Below, piece by piece: positions 47,710 to 56,304 of a stretch of 64,000 nt of DNA (positions within the stretch are counted from its first letter, which is position 1; every line of letters begins with the position of its first letter). The notes beneath the pieces are model-generated. The model worked only from the letters and a program-made list of their open reading frames with translations, was not told the origin of the DNA and ran no database searches. Source of the DNA: Streptomyces acidiscabies. GTDB lineage: Bacteria; Actinomycetota; Actinomycetes; Streptomycetales; Streptomycetaceae. Position numbers and translations under genes: made by a program. The stretch is from assembly GCF_020010905.1 (NCBI RefSeq), contig NZ_JAGJBY010000001.1:682001-746000 (forward strand). The letters run 5' to 3'.

Positions 47710-48447
47710 TCAGGCTTCGGGCGATGCGGTACGACGACGTCCCGCGAGCACGCCGTACGCCACTCCGGCGATCCCGACGACGATGCCCACGACACCGAGG
47801 ACGCGGGCCGTCGTATCGGTGCTGTCGGTGTCGCTGGACGACGCGGCGGTGGTCGTCGTGTTCGCGGCGGCGGCCTCGGTGGCGCCGCCGCCGTGGTGCC
47901 CGTCGGCGGACGCGGCGGCCAGCGCCAGGGTCGGGGCCGGGTGCTCGGGCTCCTCGGCGCCGTCCGCCTGGACCTCGATCCAGCGGACGACCTCCTTGTT
48001 GTCGTAGGTCTGGAGCGCCTTGAAGACCAGCGAGTCGGTGTCCTCGGGCAGCGCGCCCACCGACAGCGGGAACTGCTGGATGAAGCCGGGCGCGATGCCC
48101 TTGCCGGCGGCGGCGGTCCAGGTGACCTTCGTGACGGCCTCGGTGATCTGCTTGCCGTGCACGCTCAGCGGCTTGGCGAGCGTGCCCTTGGTGACGACGA
48201 CGCTCCAGCCCTCCACCGGCTGCGGCATCACGGACGCGAGCGGGTGGTCGGCCGGGAAGGTGACCTCCAGCTTCACCGTCGACGCGTTGTCGCGCTCGTT
48301 CGGGACACGGAAGTCGACGACCGCGTACCCGCCCTTGGCGGCGGTGCCCTCCGCGACGACGGAGACGTGCGCGAAGGCGGGGGAGGACAGCGCGAGGACG
48401 GCGGTCCCGGCGACGGCGGAAGCGGCGAGGAGACGACGGGGGTTCAT
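47710..48447 (-). CDS. YcnI/DUF1775 copper-binding membrane-anchored protein
   Basis: 245 residues from the ATG at 48447 after GGAGTG. The signal peptide ends AFA before HVSVV, so the mature protein begins with the copper-binding His of this family. Sequence such as KLEVTFPADHPLASVMP and the FIQQFPLSVGALP block fit DUF1775. A His/Gly and Thr/Ser-rich linker precedes a C-terminal transmembrane helix and basic tail (GRRRTASPEA). Confidence 0.87.
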   Translation of the reverse strand: MNPRRLLAASAVAGTAVLALSSPAFAHVSVVAEGTAAKGGYAVVDFRVPNERDNASTVKLEVTFPADHPLASVMPQPVEGWSVVVTKGTLAKPLSVHGKQITEAVTKVTWTAAAGKGIAPGFIQQFPLSVGALPEDTDSLVFKALQTYDNKEVVRWIEVQADGAEEPEHPAPTLALAAASADGHHGGGATEAAAANTTTTAASSSDTDSTDTTARVLGVVGIVVGIAGVAYGVLAGRRRTASPEA

Positions 48448-48540
48448 GGCACTCCACGGTGAGTGGGTCGGGTGAGGGCGCACGCGCGCGTGCGTATGCC
48501 GCCCGACGCCGGCCACTCCCCTGGGAGGCGGTCCGTCGTG

Positions 48541-49299
48541 TCAGGCGGCGAGGGTGAGACCCGAAACCGGCGGCCCTCGCCGTACGACCGTGTGCTGAAG
48601 CTCCGCGTGCCGCAGCCGAGGCGGCGCGAGCTGATCCGCGCGGGGAGTGTGGATGCCGGGTACGCCGGGCAGCCCCGCGAGCAGCGCGCGCACCAGCGTG
48701 AGCGCCCCGCGCAGGGACCGTACGAGCGCCCCCTCGGCGACCCCGCGCACCGACAGGTCGATCAGCCGCAGCAGCGCGCTGTCCCCGCGCCGCAGGAGCC
48801 AGCCGGCGGCGACGGCCGCGAGGACGTGGCCGAGCAGCATCGGCAGGGACGGCAGCAGCTCGGGTTCGCCGACGGGCACGGGGTGCGCGGCGGCGTCGTA
48901 CACCCGCGCCTCGGTGAGGATGCGGTACGCGTGTTCCGGGCTGATCGCGGCGACCGTCGTCCCGCACAGCAGGCGCGCGGCCTGTGCGACGAGGTCGGCG
49001 TCGGGGGTGGGTGCCATGCCCGGCATGGACGCCATCGAGGCGCCGCCGGACGTGTGCTGGCCGAGGCCGAACACCACGTGCAGCGCGGTCTGTCCGGCCG
49101 CGAGCAGCGCCACGATCCCCGGCAGCGAGCGTTCCCGCCCGCACAGCGGAGCGACGAGCGCGCACATCACCAGGAACCCCGCCCCCAGCGTCCACACCGG
49201 GATCGTCGCGCACGACGCGAGCGCGTGTCCGACGGCGGCCAGCACGACGCAGACCGCGGCGAACACCGCGGCCCGGATCAGCCGGAGGGGGACAGTCAT
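48541..49299 (-). CDS. Polytopic membrane protein of the copper gene group
   Basis: 252 residues from the ATG at 49299. Four or five hydrophobic helices surround an extracytoplasmic loop rich in Met and His (GQHTSGGASMASMPGMAPTP), which could bind Cu(I). It is upstream of ycnI in the same direction, so it is probably part of the copper set; the family itself is not recognised. Confidence 0.72.
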   Translation of the reverse strand: MTVPLRLIRAAVFAAVCVVLAAVGHALASCATIPVWTLGAGFLVMCALVAPLCGRERSLPGIVALLAAGQTALHVVFGLGQHTSGGASMASMPGMAPTPDADLVAQAARLLCGTTVAAISPEHAYRILTEARVYDAAAHPVPVGEPELLPSLPMLLGHVLAAVAAGWLLRRGDSALLRLIDLSVRGVAEGALVRSLRGALTLVRALLAGLPGVPGIHTPRADQLAPPRLRHAELQHTVVRRGPPVSGLTLAA

Positions 49300-49515
49300 G
49301 GCGGGCTCATCATCGCACTGGGCGAATCGGCGGCGGACGGCAGGTCCGGGGGAGACGCGGGGAGCTTTCTGAGGTGCGCATACACCGATTCCGGCCCCGC
49401 ACGCATCCGCCACATGGGCGGGATCACGCGGAAATCGCGCTTACATCAGCCCTCAGGGGGCAATAGGTATCGGTATGTCGAGCCGCGACCAGAGCCGCGA
49501 CCAGGAGGCTGGAAC

Positions 49516-49953
49516 ATGAGCATCTGGTGGTCACTGCATCTGCGGCGCGACGCCGCGAGCGTGCCCCTCGCACGGCGTCTGCTGCTCGGCACGATGGAGA
49601 CGGCCGGTGTCGATCCCGACGTCTGCTACGACCTCTCCGTCGCGTTGAGCGAGGCCTGTGCGAACGCCGTCGAGCACGGCGGGGGGACCACGTCCGAGGC
49701 GTTCCGCGTCACCGCGTACCTGGACGGCGAGAAGTGCCGTATCGAGGTCACCGACTCCGGGCCCGGGTTCGCGCAGGCCGGGAGAACGCCGAGAGTCTCC
49801 GCCGCCGACGCGGAGGCGGGGCGCGGCCTCTTCCTCATCCAGCAGCTCGCCGACCACGTCCACATCGGCAACAAACCCGGCCTCGGCGGCGCGGTCGTCA
49901 GCTTCGACAAGATCCTCAAGTGGCGCGAGAACGCTCCGCTGGTCGCGGTGTGA
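49516..49953 (+). CDS. RsbW/SpoIIAB-like ATP-binding anti-sigma factor
   Basis: 145 residues; CAGGAGG precedes the ATG. This compact GHKL ATPase has the N box ALSEACANAVEHG, G1 VTDSGPGF and G2 AGRGLFLIQQLAD, with no sensor or His phospho-acceptor domain. Such proteins bind sigma factors or phosphorylate anti-anti-sigma factors. No sigma or STAS gene is adjacent, so its partner is encoded elsewhere. Confidence 0.88.
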   Translation: MSIWWSLHLRRDAASVPLARRLLLGTMETAGVDPDVCYDLSVALSEACANAVEHGGGTTSEAFRVTAYLDGEKCRIEVTDSGPGFAQAGRTPRVSAADAEAGRGLFLIQQLADHVHIGNKPGLGGAVVSFDKILKWRENAPLVAV

Positions 49954-50055
49954 CACAGCTCCCTCTCAGCGCATCCTCAAGAAACTGACGGCCACGTCTC
50001 CTACCTTCCTGGGCATGACGGGAACCCGCAAGGGCGCCTCCCAGGAGGTACGCCG

Positions 50056-50874
50056 ATGAAGAGCCCCGCCGACGACGCACTCGCGCGAGCCGCTGTGGAC
50101 GCGCTGACCGGCCAGCTCGCGTTGGCACCGAAGCCGGGGTTGCCGGACCCGCGGGACGTGGCGGCGCGGGTCACTCGACGGGATCACGTGGGTCTGCGGT
50201 GGTCGGCGCGGGCGCTGACACCGGGTCTCGCGGCGATGGCAGCGGCGGCGAGACGGACGGGCGAGGCGACGCCGGGGCTGCGGGCGGAGCTGGGTTCGAT
50301 AGGGCGCTGCACGGAACACTCCGTGGGCTTGGCGGGAGGCGGACACCGGGGCGCGCTGTGGACCCTGGGACTGCTGGTCGCGGCGGCGGCCCTGGACCCC
50401 CTGGCCCGTGGCGAGGACGTCACCACGACGGCCAAACGCATAGCAGCCCACCCCGACCGCACGGCCCCTCGCCGCCCGTCCCGGGGCTCGACGGTCTCGG
50501 CGAAGTACGGAGCAGCGGGCGCAAGAGGAGAAGCCCGAGCGGGTTTCCCTCACGTCCGCAGAGCACTGACGACCCTGTCGACGTCCCGCACAGCGGGCGC
50601 ATCCGAGGAGGAGGCCCGCCTGAACGCCCTCCTGACGGTGATATCGACCCTCCAGGACACAGAACTCCTGCACATGGCGGGCCCGTTGGGCTTGAGGCAC
50701 GTCCAGGCGGGGGCGAGGGGAGTGCTGGAGGCGGGCGGGGTGGCGACGGGGGAGGGGAGGGTGGCGTTGGAGGAGTTCGACGGGGACTTGAACGAACGGA
50801 ACTGGAGCCCAAGGGGAAGCGCAGGACTCTTGGCAGGCGCTCTCTTTGTGGACGCCCTACCAGCAACGCCCTAG
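50056..50874 (+). CDS. CitG/MdcB-like triphosphoribosyl-dephospho-CoA synthase family protein
   Basis: 272 residues. CitG-family blocks occur in order: APKPGLPDPRD, GHRGALWTLGLLVAAAAL, YGAAGARGEARAGFPHVRRAL, TLQDTELLHMAGP and DLNERNWSPRGSAGLLAGALF. CitG makes the prosthetic-group precursor of citrate or malonate decarboxylase from ATP and dephospho-CoA. No citrate-lyase or malonate-decarboxylase genes are nearby, and the usual GGVNTHKG box reads GLAGGGHRG. The true reaction is therefore uncertain. The stop codon TAG is the first part of a dispersed repeat. Confidence 0.78.
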   Translation: MKSPADDALARAAVDALTGQLALAPKPGLPDPRDVAARVTRRDHVGLRWSARALTPGLAAMAAAARRTGEATPGLRAELGSIGRCTEHSVGLAGGGHRGALWTLGLLVAAAALDPLARGEDVTTTAKRIAAHPDRTAPRRPSRGSTVSAKYGAAGARGEARAGFPHVRRALTTLSTSRTAGASEEEARLNALLTVISTLQDTELLHMAGPLGLRHVQAGARGVLEAGGVATGEGRVALEEFDGDLNERNWSPRGSAGLLAGALFVDALPATP

Positions 50875-50900
50875 GGGCGCGGGGAACTGCGCGACCAGCC
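50872..50900 (+). repeat. Copy of the dispersed intergenic repeat
   Basis: These 29 bases, from TAGGGGCGCGGGG to GACCAGCC, are identical to the core of the right arm of the inverted repeat at 39495-39537. The first three bases serve as the stop codon of the CitG-like gene. Confidence 0.8.
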
Positions 50901-50965
50901 ACAGACAACCCGCACCCCGCAGTGATGGCCAGACACCCCTTTGGAACCCGGCCATCCCCACAACC

Positions 50966-52420
50966 TCAGCCCTTAAGCGAAGCCATCCAAGACTCCACCT
51001 CATCCCCCTGCCGAGGCAGCCCATCGGACAAGTTCCGGTTCCCCTCCTCCGTCACCAGGATGTCGTCCTCGATCCGCACCCCAACCCCCCGATACTCCTC
51101 AGGCACCGTCAGATCATCAGCCTGGAAATACAACCCGGGCTCAACGGTCAACACCATCCCCGCCTCCAACGTCCCGTCCACATACGACTCCACCCGAGCC
51201 GCAGCACAGTCGTGAACGTCCATCCCCAGCATGTGCCCGGTCCCATGCAAGGTCCACCGGCGATGAAGCCCCAGCTCCAACACCCGCTCCACAGGCCCCT
51301 CGACAAGCCCCCACTCGACAAGCCGCTCGGCCAACACCCGCTGAGCCGCGTCATGGAAGTCCCGATACTTCGCACCGGGCCGCACAGCCGCGATCCCGGC
51401 CTCCTGAGCGTCGTACACCGCGTCATACACCCGCCGCTGCACATCACTGAACCGCCCGTTGACGGGAAGAGTCCGAGTCACGTCGGCGGTGTAATACGTG
51501 TGGGTCTCGACCCCGGCATCGAGCAGCAGCAGCTCACCCGACCGCACAGGCCCGTCATTCCGCACCCAGTGCAAAGTACAGGCGTGCGCCCCGGCGGCGG
51601 CGATCGTCCCGTACCCGACGTCATTCCCCTCGACCCGAGCCCGAAGGAAGAACGTCCCCTCGATGTACCGCTCGGACGTCGCCTCGGCCTTGTCGAGGAC
51701 CCGCACGACGTCCTCGAACCCGCGCACGGTCGAGTCGACAGCCTTCTGGAGCTCCCCGACCTCGAACGCGTCCTTGACGAGCCGCGCCTCGGAGAGGAAG
51801 ACCCGCAGCTCCTCGTCCCGCTCGGCGGTGACCTTGTCGTGGAGGGCGGCCTCGATGCCGGCGTCGTACCCACGGACGACGCGGACGGGCCCGGTCGCCT
51901 CGCGGAGCGCGTCCGCGAGCTCGCGGACGTCGGATACGGGAACCCCGTACACCTGCTCGGCCTCGGAGAGGGAGTGCCGGCGCCCGACCCACAGCTCGCC
52001 CTGCCCGGAGAGCCAGAACTCGCCGTTCTCGCGGTCGGAGCGGGGGAGGAGGTAGAGGGTGGCGGTGTGCCCGCCGGAGGCGACGGGCTCCAGGACGAGG
52101 ACGCCGTCCTCGGTCTGGTTGCCGGTGAGGTACGCGTACTCCACGGACGCCCGGAACGGGTAGTCCGTGTCGTTGGACCGCACCTTGAGGTTCCCGGCGG
52201 GGACGACGATCCGCTCACCGGGGAACCGCGCGGACAGCGCGGCCCGCCGGGCAGCCGTCTCGGCGGCCTGCGGAATCGCGGTGAGGTCCCGCAGCTCCGT
52301 GTCGGCCCACCCGGACTTCATGTTCTCGGCGAGTTCGTCCGAGACCCCGGGGTACAGCCCGTTCTTGCGCTGCTTGACCGGCTCCTCGGTGTCGCCTTCC
52401 GGGGTGAGCTCGTCAGCCAC
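50966..52420 (-). CDS. Xaa-Pro aminopeptidase (aminopeptidase P, M24B)
   Basis: 484 residues from the GTG at 52420, 7 bases after GGAGGAGG. An N-terminal aminopeptidase-P domain precedes the catalytic M24 domain with all dinuclear Mn ligands: LLDAGVE and DVTRTLP (two Asp), HGTGHMLGMDVHD (His), MVLTVEPGLYF and GVRIEDDILV (two Glu). It removes an N-terminal residue next to proline, in the cytoplasm. Confidence 0.93.
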   Translation of the reverse strand: MADELTPEGDTEEPVKQRKNGLYPGVSDELAENMKSGWADTELRDLTAIPQAAETAARRAALSARFPGERIVVPAGNLKVRSNDTDYPFRASVEYAYLTGNQTEDGVLVLEPVASGGHTATLYLLPRSDRENGEFWLSGQGELWVGRRHSLSEAEQVYGVPVSDVRELADALREATGPVRVVRGYDAGIEAALHDKVTAERDEELRVFLSEARLVKDAFEVGELQKAVDSTVRGFEDVVRVLDKAEATSERYIEGTFFLRARVEGNDVGYGTIAAAGAHACTLHWVRNDGPVRSGELLLLDAGVETHTYYTADVTRTLPVNGRFSDVQRRVYDAVYDAQEAGIAAVRPGAKYRDFHDAAQRVLAERLVEWGLVEGPVERVLELGLHRRWTLHGTGHMLGMDVHDCAAARVESYVDGTLEAGMVLTVEPGLYFQADDLTVPEEYRGVGVRIEDDILVTEEGNRNLSDGLPRQGDEVESWMASLKG

Positions 52421-52550
52421 GGTCTTCCTCCTCCATACGGCACGGGACCGTCCCACGACATCGGGACTGCCCCCATCGTACGGATGTGCGGAATCCGGCA
52501 AACCCCTCTATAGAGCTATCTTCCTCCGTCCCCCCACAGAGCTACCGGTC

Positions 52551-54305
52551 CTACTCGAACCGCGCCGCCAGCAGCACGACGTCCTCCGCGCCGCCCGCCC
52601 CGTCCGGCACCATCGCCCGCAGCACATGGTCCGCGACGGCCCCGGGGTCGCCCCGCAACGCCTTCGGCACCCCGGCGGCAGCCGCGTGCAGGCGCGTGAA
52701 CGCGCGGTCCACGGGATCGCCGGTACGCCTGAGCAGGCCGTCCGTGTAGAGCAGAACCGTCTCTCCGGGTTCCGCCTCCAGCTCGACGCTCGGCGCCTCC
52801 CAGCACGACAGCATGCCGAGCGGCGCGGAGACGGACGTCTCGACGAACTCCGTACGCCGGTCCCCGACGAGCAGCGGCGGGCAGTGTCCGGCCCCGGCGA
52901 GGGTGATCTTCCGCAGGGCGGGCTCGCAGTAGGCGAACAGCGCGGTGGCCGAGCGGGCGGGTTCGGTGAGCCGCAGGAGGAGTTCGAGGTCGGACAGGAC
53001 GGCGACGGGGTCCTCGCCCTCCATCACGGCGTACGCGCGCAGGGAGGCCCGCAGCCGCCCCATCGCGGCGACGGCGCTGGGCCCGGCGCCGGTGACGGAC
53101 CCGACGGACAGCCCGAGCGCGGCGTCCGGCAACGGCAGTGCGTCGTACCAGTCCCCGCCACCCCGCGCCCCGCGCTGATGCCGCGCGGCGAGCTGCACCC
53201 CGGCCACGCGGGGCAACCGCGAGGGCAGCAACTCCTCGGAGATCGTCGCCATACACGCGCGCGTGCTCTCGACCTCCAGCAACCGTCCGACATGCGCCGC
53301 CGCGAACCGCACGTACAGCTCGACGAGATGCCGCCGCCGCTCATCGGGGGCCCCGGGTTCGTCGTACAGCCAGACAACGGCACCGGAGAAGCCCGGCCGC
53401 GCCACGGGGTCGGGAGTGTCGGCGGCGCTGCGAACGCCGGGGACACGGACCCCTCCGGGGACGCCGGAGTCGCATGCAGCGCCGGTGCCGCTGGACCCGC
53501 TGGGGACAAGGGAGTTGCCGGGAACGCCGGAGGCGACGGCCTCGTCCGGTCCCCCCGTCCCCGCCGACCCCCCTCTCCCCGTCAACCGCCCGAACCCGAC
53601 CCCCGTCCCGCCCCCGGCAACCCCGCCCCCCGCATCCCGCTCCAACCGCACCCCGTACACCGCCGCATACCCCAACCGCCCCGCCACCTCGCGATGCCGT
53701 GGATCCAGCCCCTCCTCCGCGAACAGATCGGCGACGATCAACTCCCGTTCCGTGCGGCCGTCGAGGAGCCGGCCGTGGGGGAGGGACGCGCGCGGGACCG
53801 TCTCCAGGCTGCCGAGGGCCGCGCGGTCGAGGCCGAGCGCGGTGGTCGTGGCGGGGCCGTCGGAGGGTTCGAGGGCGACCAGGCCGCGCGCCGCGCCGAC
53901 GAGGGCCGCGCCCGCGCGCAGGAGCTCGTCGAGGGCCTCGGGGAGCGTGTCCGTACGGGAGACACGTTCCGTGAGTTCGTGGAGCGTCGTGAGGTCCGAG
54001 ACCCAGCCGGCGAGCCGGTCCTGGAGGGCGGTGCCGGGTGCCGGTGTGCAGGTGGGGGCCGTGGAGGGCAGCGGGACGGCCGCGGCGGGCGGGCCCGCGG
54101 ACACGGGCGCGGCAGTGTGGGCGGGTGCGGGAACCGTGGAATCGATTCCGGCCACTTTCGGAGGGTGAGGGGCGTTCATGGCGTCCGGCTCTCGGACCGG
54201 TGCGTTTTGCTCAAAAGCATCGCAAACCCCCATGTCATTCTGCTCATTCTGCACCGCCGGCAGTGTCTCCACATCTACACGCACTCGTGATGGGATGTCC
54301 AGCAT
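52551..54305 (-). CDS. GAF-PP2C (SpoIIE/RsbU-like) phosphatase with altered metal motif
   Basis: 584 residues from the ATG at 54305 (MLDIPSRVRVDVETLP). After a Pro/Ala-rich N-terminus comes a GAF domain (about 95-330), interrupted by a Gly/Ser/Pro-rich insertion of some 80 residues. The PP2C domain (about 355-584) has GGDWYDALPLPD, LLYTDGLL and AEDVVLLAAR. The usual GDVxGHG metal motif reads GSVTGAG, so one metal Asp is lost. It probably belongs to a partner-switching sigma pathway, with reduced or no phosphatase activity (inference). The start is uncertain. Confidence 0.86.
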   Translation of the reverse strand: MLDIPSRVRVDVETLPAVQNEQNDMGVCDAFEQNAPVREPDAMNAPHPPKVAGIDSTVPAPAHTAAPVSAGPPAAAVPLPSTAPTCTPAPGTALQDRLAGWVSDLTTLHELTERVSRTDTLPEALDELLRAGAALVGAARGLVALEPSDGPATTTALGLDRAALGSLETVPRASLPHGRLLDGRTERELIVADLFAEEGLDPRHREVAGRLGYAAVYGVRLERDAGGGVAGGGTGVGFGRLTGRGGSAGTGGPDEAVASGVPGNSLVPSGSSGTGAACDSGVPGGVRVPGVRSAADTPDPVARPGFSGAVVWLYDEPGAPDERRRHLVELYVRFAAAHVGRLLEVESTRACMATISEELLPSRLPRVAGVQLAARHQRGARGGGDWYDALPLPDAALGLSVGSVTGAGPSAVAAMGRLRASLRAYAVMEGEDPVAVLSDLELLLRLTEPARSATALFAYCEPALRKITLAGAGHCPPLLVGDRRTEFVETSVSAPLGMLSCWEAPSVELEAEPGETVLLYTDGLLRRTGDPVDRAFTRLHAAAAGVPKALRGDPGAVADHVLRAMVPDGAGGAEDVVLLAARFE

Positions 54306-54769
54306 TGTCCTATCGGGATTCCCGGTGTCCGGGAGGTGCTCATGAACGGAGAGTGAGTCTTGGACAGAAATGCAAAGTTGGCTTAAAACCGCCTCGGGTT
54401 CCGGGTGATTGAGGTCGACTGGCCTTGTTCCACAGAGCGTCACACCGGTCGTGATGGGTACGTACTCGGTAGGGATTCAGGGGTGGTGCCAGCCGCCCGG
54501 AACCTGGTGACCCGACCCGGGCGTCATAGCCATCGACGACCGAGCCCCATCCTCCGTGGCGGAGGCGGAGAGAAATACGCGGGACGGCAAAACGCCAGAC
54601 TTCGCCACCCCCCGCCATGCCCAGGCTTTTGCGCGACGCAGTTCAGGGGTTCCTCTTGCCCGGTGCAAGGGTGTGATGCGCCAACAGGTACGCACAGTGA
54701 AGTGATCGACACATGGTGTGATGTGGCCCACGGTGTTGCCAGCGGTGCAACGGAAAGGAACGAGCGCTC
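54306..54769. other. Intergenic region, no gene seen
   Basis: 464 bases between divergent genes. It contains a short hairpin, CCTCCG/CGGAGG, near 54550-54564. No coding frame has credible composition. The ribosome binding site AAAGGAA of the next gene is at its right end. Confidence 0.4.
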
Positions 54770-55435
54770 ATGCGCGAGATCCTCGGAAGGCGACGCAGGC
54801 TTCTGTCCCAACGCGGCGACGGGATGCCTGAGTTGATCGAAGCAGCACTGACCTGCGCGACGCAGTGGCAGTGGCCCGTGCTCCCCGGCGCACCGGCCGA
54901 CCCGGAGAGCCGGTCCCGGTGCTCCTGCCCCGACCCGGGCTGCACGATGCCCGGTGCGCACCCCTTCGACCCCGGCCTCCTCGCGGCGACCACCGACGGC
55001 CGGATGGTCCGCTGGTGGTGGACGAACCGCCCGACGGCCCCGATCATCCTGGCGACCGGCGCCGCAGCGCCCTGCGCGATCAGCCTCCCCGCGCGCGCGG
55101 CGGCCCAGGCCCTCGTGGAACTCGACGCGAAGGGCATGCGCCTCGGCCCCGTCGTCGCCGCGCCCGCGCGCTGGGCGATCCTCGTCAAGCCGTACTCCAT
55201 GGAACAGCTCGGCGAACTCCTGTACGCGAAGGACTACGTCCCCGGCTCGCTCCGCTTCCACGGCGAGGGCGGCTACCTCGCCCTCCCGCCCTCCCTCTCG
55301 GGCCAGGGCGACATCCGCTGGGAGCGCGCACCGCTGCCCGGCTCGGCCACGCCCTGGGTGCCCGACGTGGAGGCCGTGGTCGACACGGTCGTCGACGTCC
55401 TCACTCGTACGGGTGTGAGCGCCCCCGAGTTGTAG
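54770..55435 (+). CDS. Primase-polymerase (Prim-Pol)-like protein lacking the catalytic Asp motif
   Basis: 221 residues after AAAGGAA. The N-terminal half matches the start of bifunctional DNA primase/polymerase domains: a helical lead, then RCSCPDPGCTMPGAHPFDPG with Cys/His ligands, then RWWWTNRPTAPIILATG. Active members next have a DxD metal site, but here the sequence is AAAPCAISLPARAA with no acid. It is shorter than active enzymes and has no helicase domain, so it is probably a non-catalytic homologue. Confidence 0.78.
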   Translation: MREILGRRRRLLSQRGDGMPELIEAALTCATQWQWPVLPGAPADPESRSRCSCPDPGCTMPGAHPFDPGLLAATTDGRMVRWWWTNRPTAPIILATGAAAPCAISLPARAAAQALVELDAKGMRLGPVVAAPARWAILVKPYSMEQLGELLYAKDYVPGSLRFHGEGGYLALPPSLSGQGDIRWERAPLPGSATPWVPDVEAVVDTVVDVLTRTGVSAPEL

Positions 55436-55490
55436 GGCCGCCCGGCGCGGAACGGGCCGTACGCGCACGCGTGCTCGTTATCTTCCCGCT

Positions 55491-56045
55491 ATGAACCTTC
55501 GCCTCCTCGCCCTCGGTGCCACGGCCCTGTGCGCCGTCGTGCTCCCTCTGACCCTCGCGTCGGCGGGCCCGGTGGGTGAGGAGGGGAACGTGCTCGACGA
55601 CGCCGTACGGACGGTCGTCCCGCCGTACGAGCCGCGTCCTTACGACGATCCCAAGCCGGCCGCATCGCCGTCGCCCGCGCGGCTGCTGGGCCTCGGGATC
55701 GCCACCGCCGCGCGCTGCGGTCCCGAACTCGCCTCGCCGGACGGCGTGGAGGCGCAGACGTGCGTCCTGACGCAGGGCGCGGACACCTGGGCGCGGACCT
55801 ACTACCGCAACGGCACCGGACGCGCCCTGGAGGCCGTCCTGAGCCTCCTGGGGCCCGACGGGCGGACGGTCGGGCTGCGGTGCGCCGTCGGCGCCGGGGA
55901 CGAGCCCACGAGCTGTGAGACGCCGCGTGAGCGGACGCGGGGGGAGCTCGACGGCTACAGCGCCGTGTCGGAGTTCGCGCACGGGGACGACGGGCCGCTG
56001 CTGCTGCGCTCCGGGAGCAACTCCGCACCGGAGACGGGGAGTTGA
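55491..56045 (+). CDS. Secreted protein of unknown function
   Basis: 184 residues. An N-terminal signal (LLALGATALCAVVLPLTLASA) precedes a Pro-rich linker and a small domain with three cysteines (ARCGPEL, EAQTCVL, LRCAVG) plus one in TSCETP, which could form two disulphides. No known domain is recognised. Confidence 0.76.
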   Translation: MNLRLLALGATALCAVVLPLTLASAGPVGEEGNVLDDAVRTVVPPYEPRPYDDPKPAASPSPARLLGLGIATAARCGPELASPDGVEAQTCVLTQGADTWARTYYRNGTGRALEAVLSLLGPDGRTVGLRCAVGAGDEPTSCETPRERTRGELDGYSAVSEFAHGDDGPLLLRSGSNSAPETGS

Positions 56046-56099
56046 CGCATCGCGCCGGACTGTGAAGCGGCGCGGGTTTGCCACAGAGGCATGAAAAGA

Positions 56100-56137
56100 C
56101 CCGGTTGCTGGCGACGGGGGATGCACCAGCAACCGGG
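56100..56137. terminator. Strong 12-bp hairpin between convergent genes
   Basis: CCCGGTTGCTGG (56100-56111) pairs perfectly with CCAGCAACCGGG (56126-56137). It lies 55 bases after the secreted-protein gene and before the end of the convergent SEC-C gene. Confidence 0.7.
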
Positions 56138-56304
56138 CTACTCGAACCGTAACAAGAGATCGGCTCCAAGCAAATTCGATCTCGCGTTTTCTTTCGGGTT
56201 CCGGAGGCTTTCCGGACAACCGCTGAGCGGCGGTTTCCGGCGCCGACCGGCCTTACGGGGTACGGGAGTTGTGAGCGGAGTCACCCGCTCGGGCGAGTCC
56301 CGCG

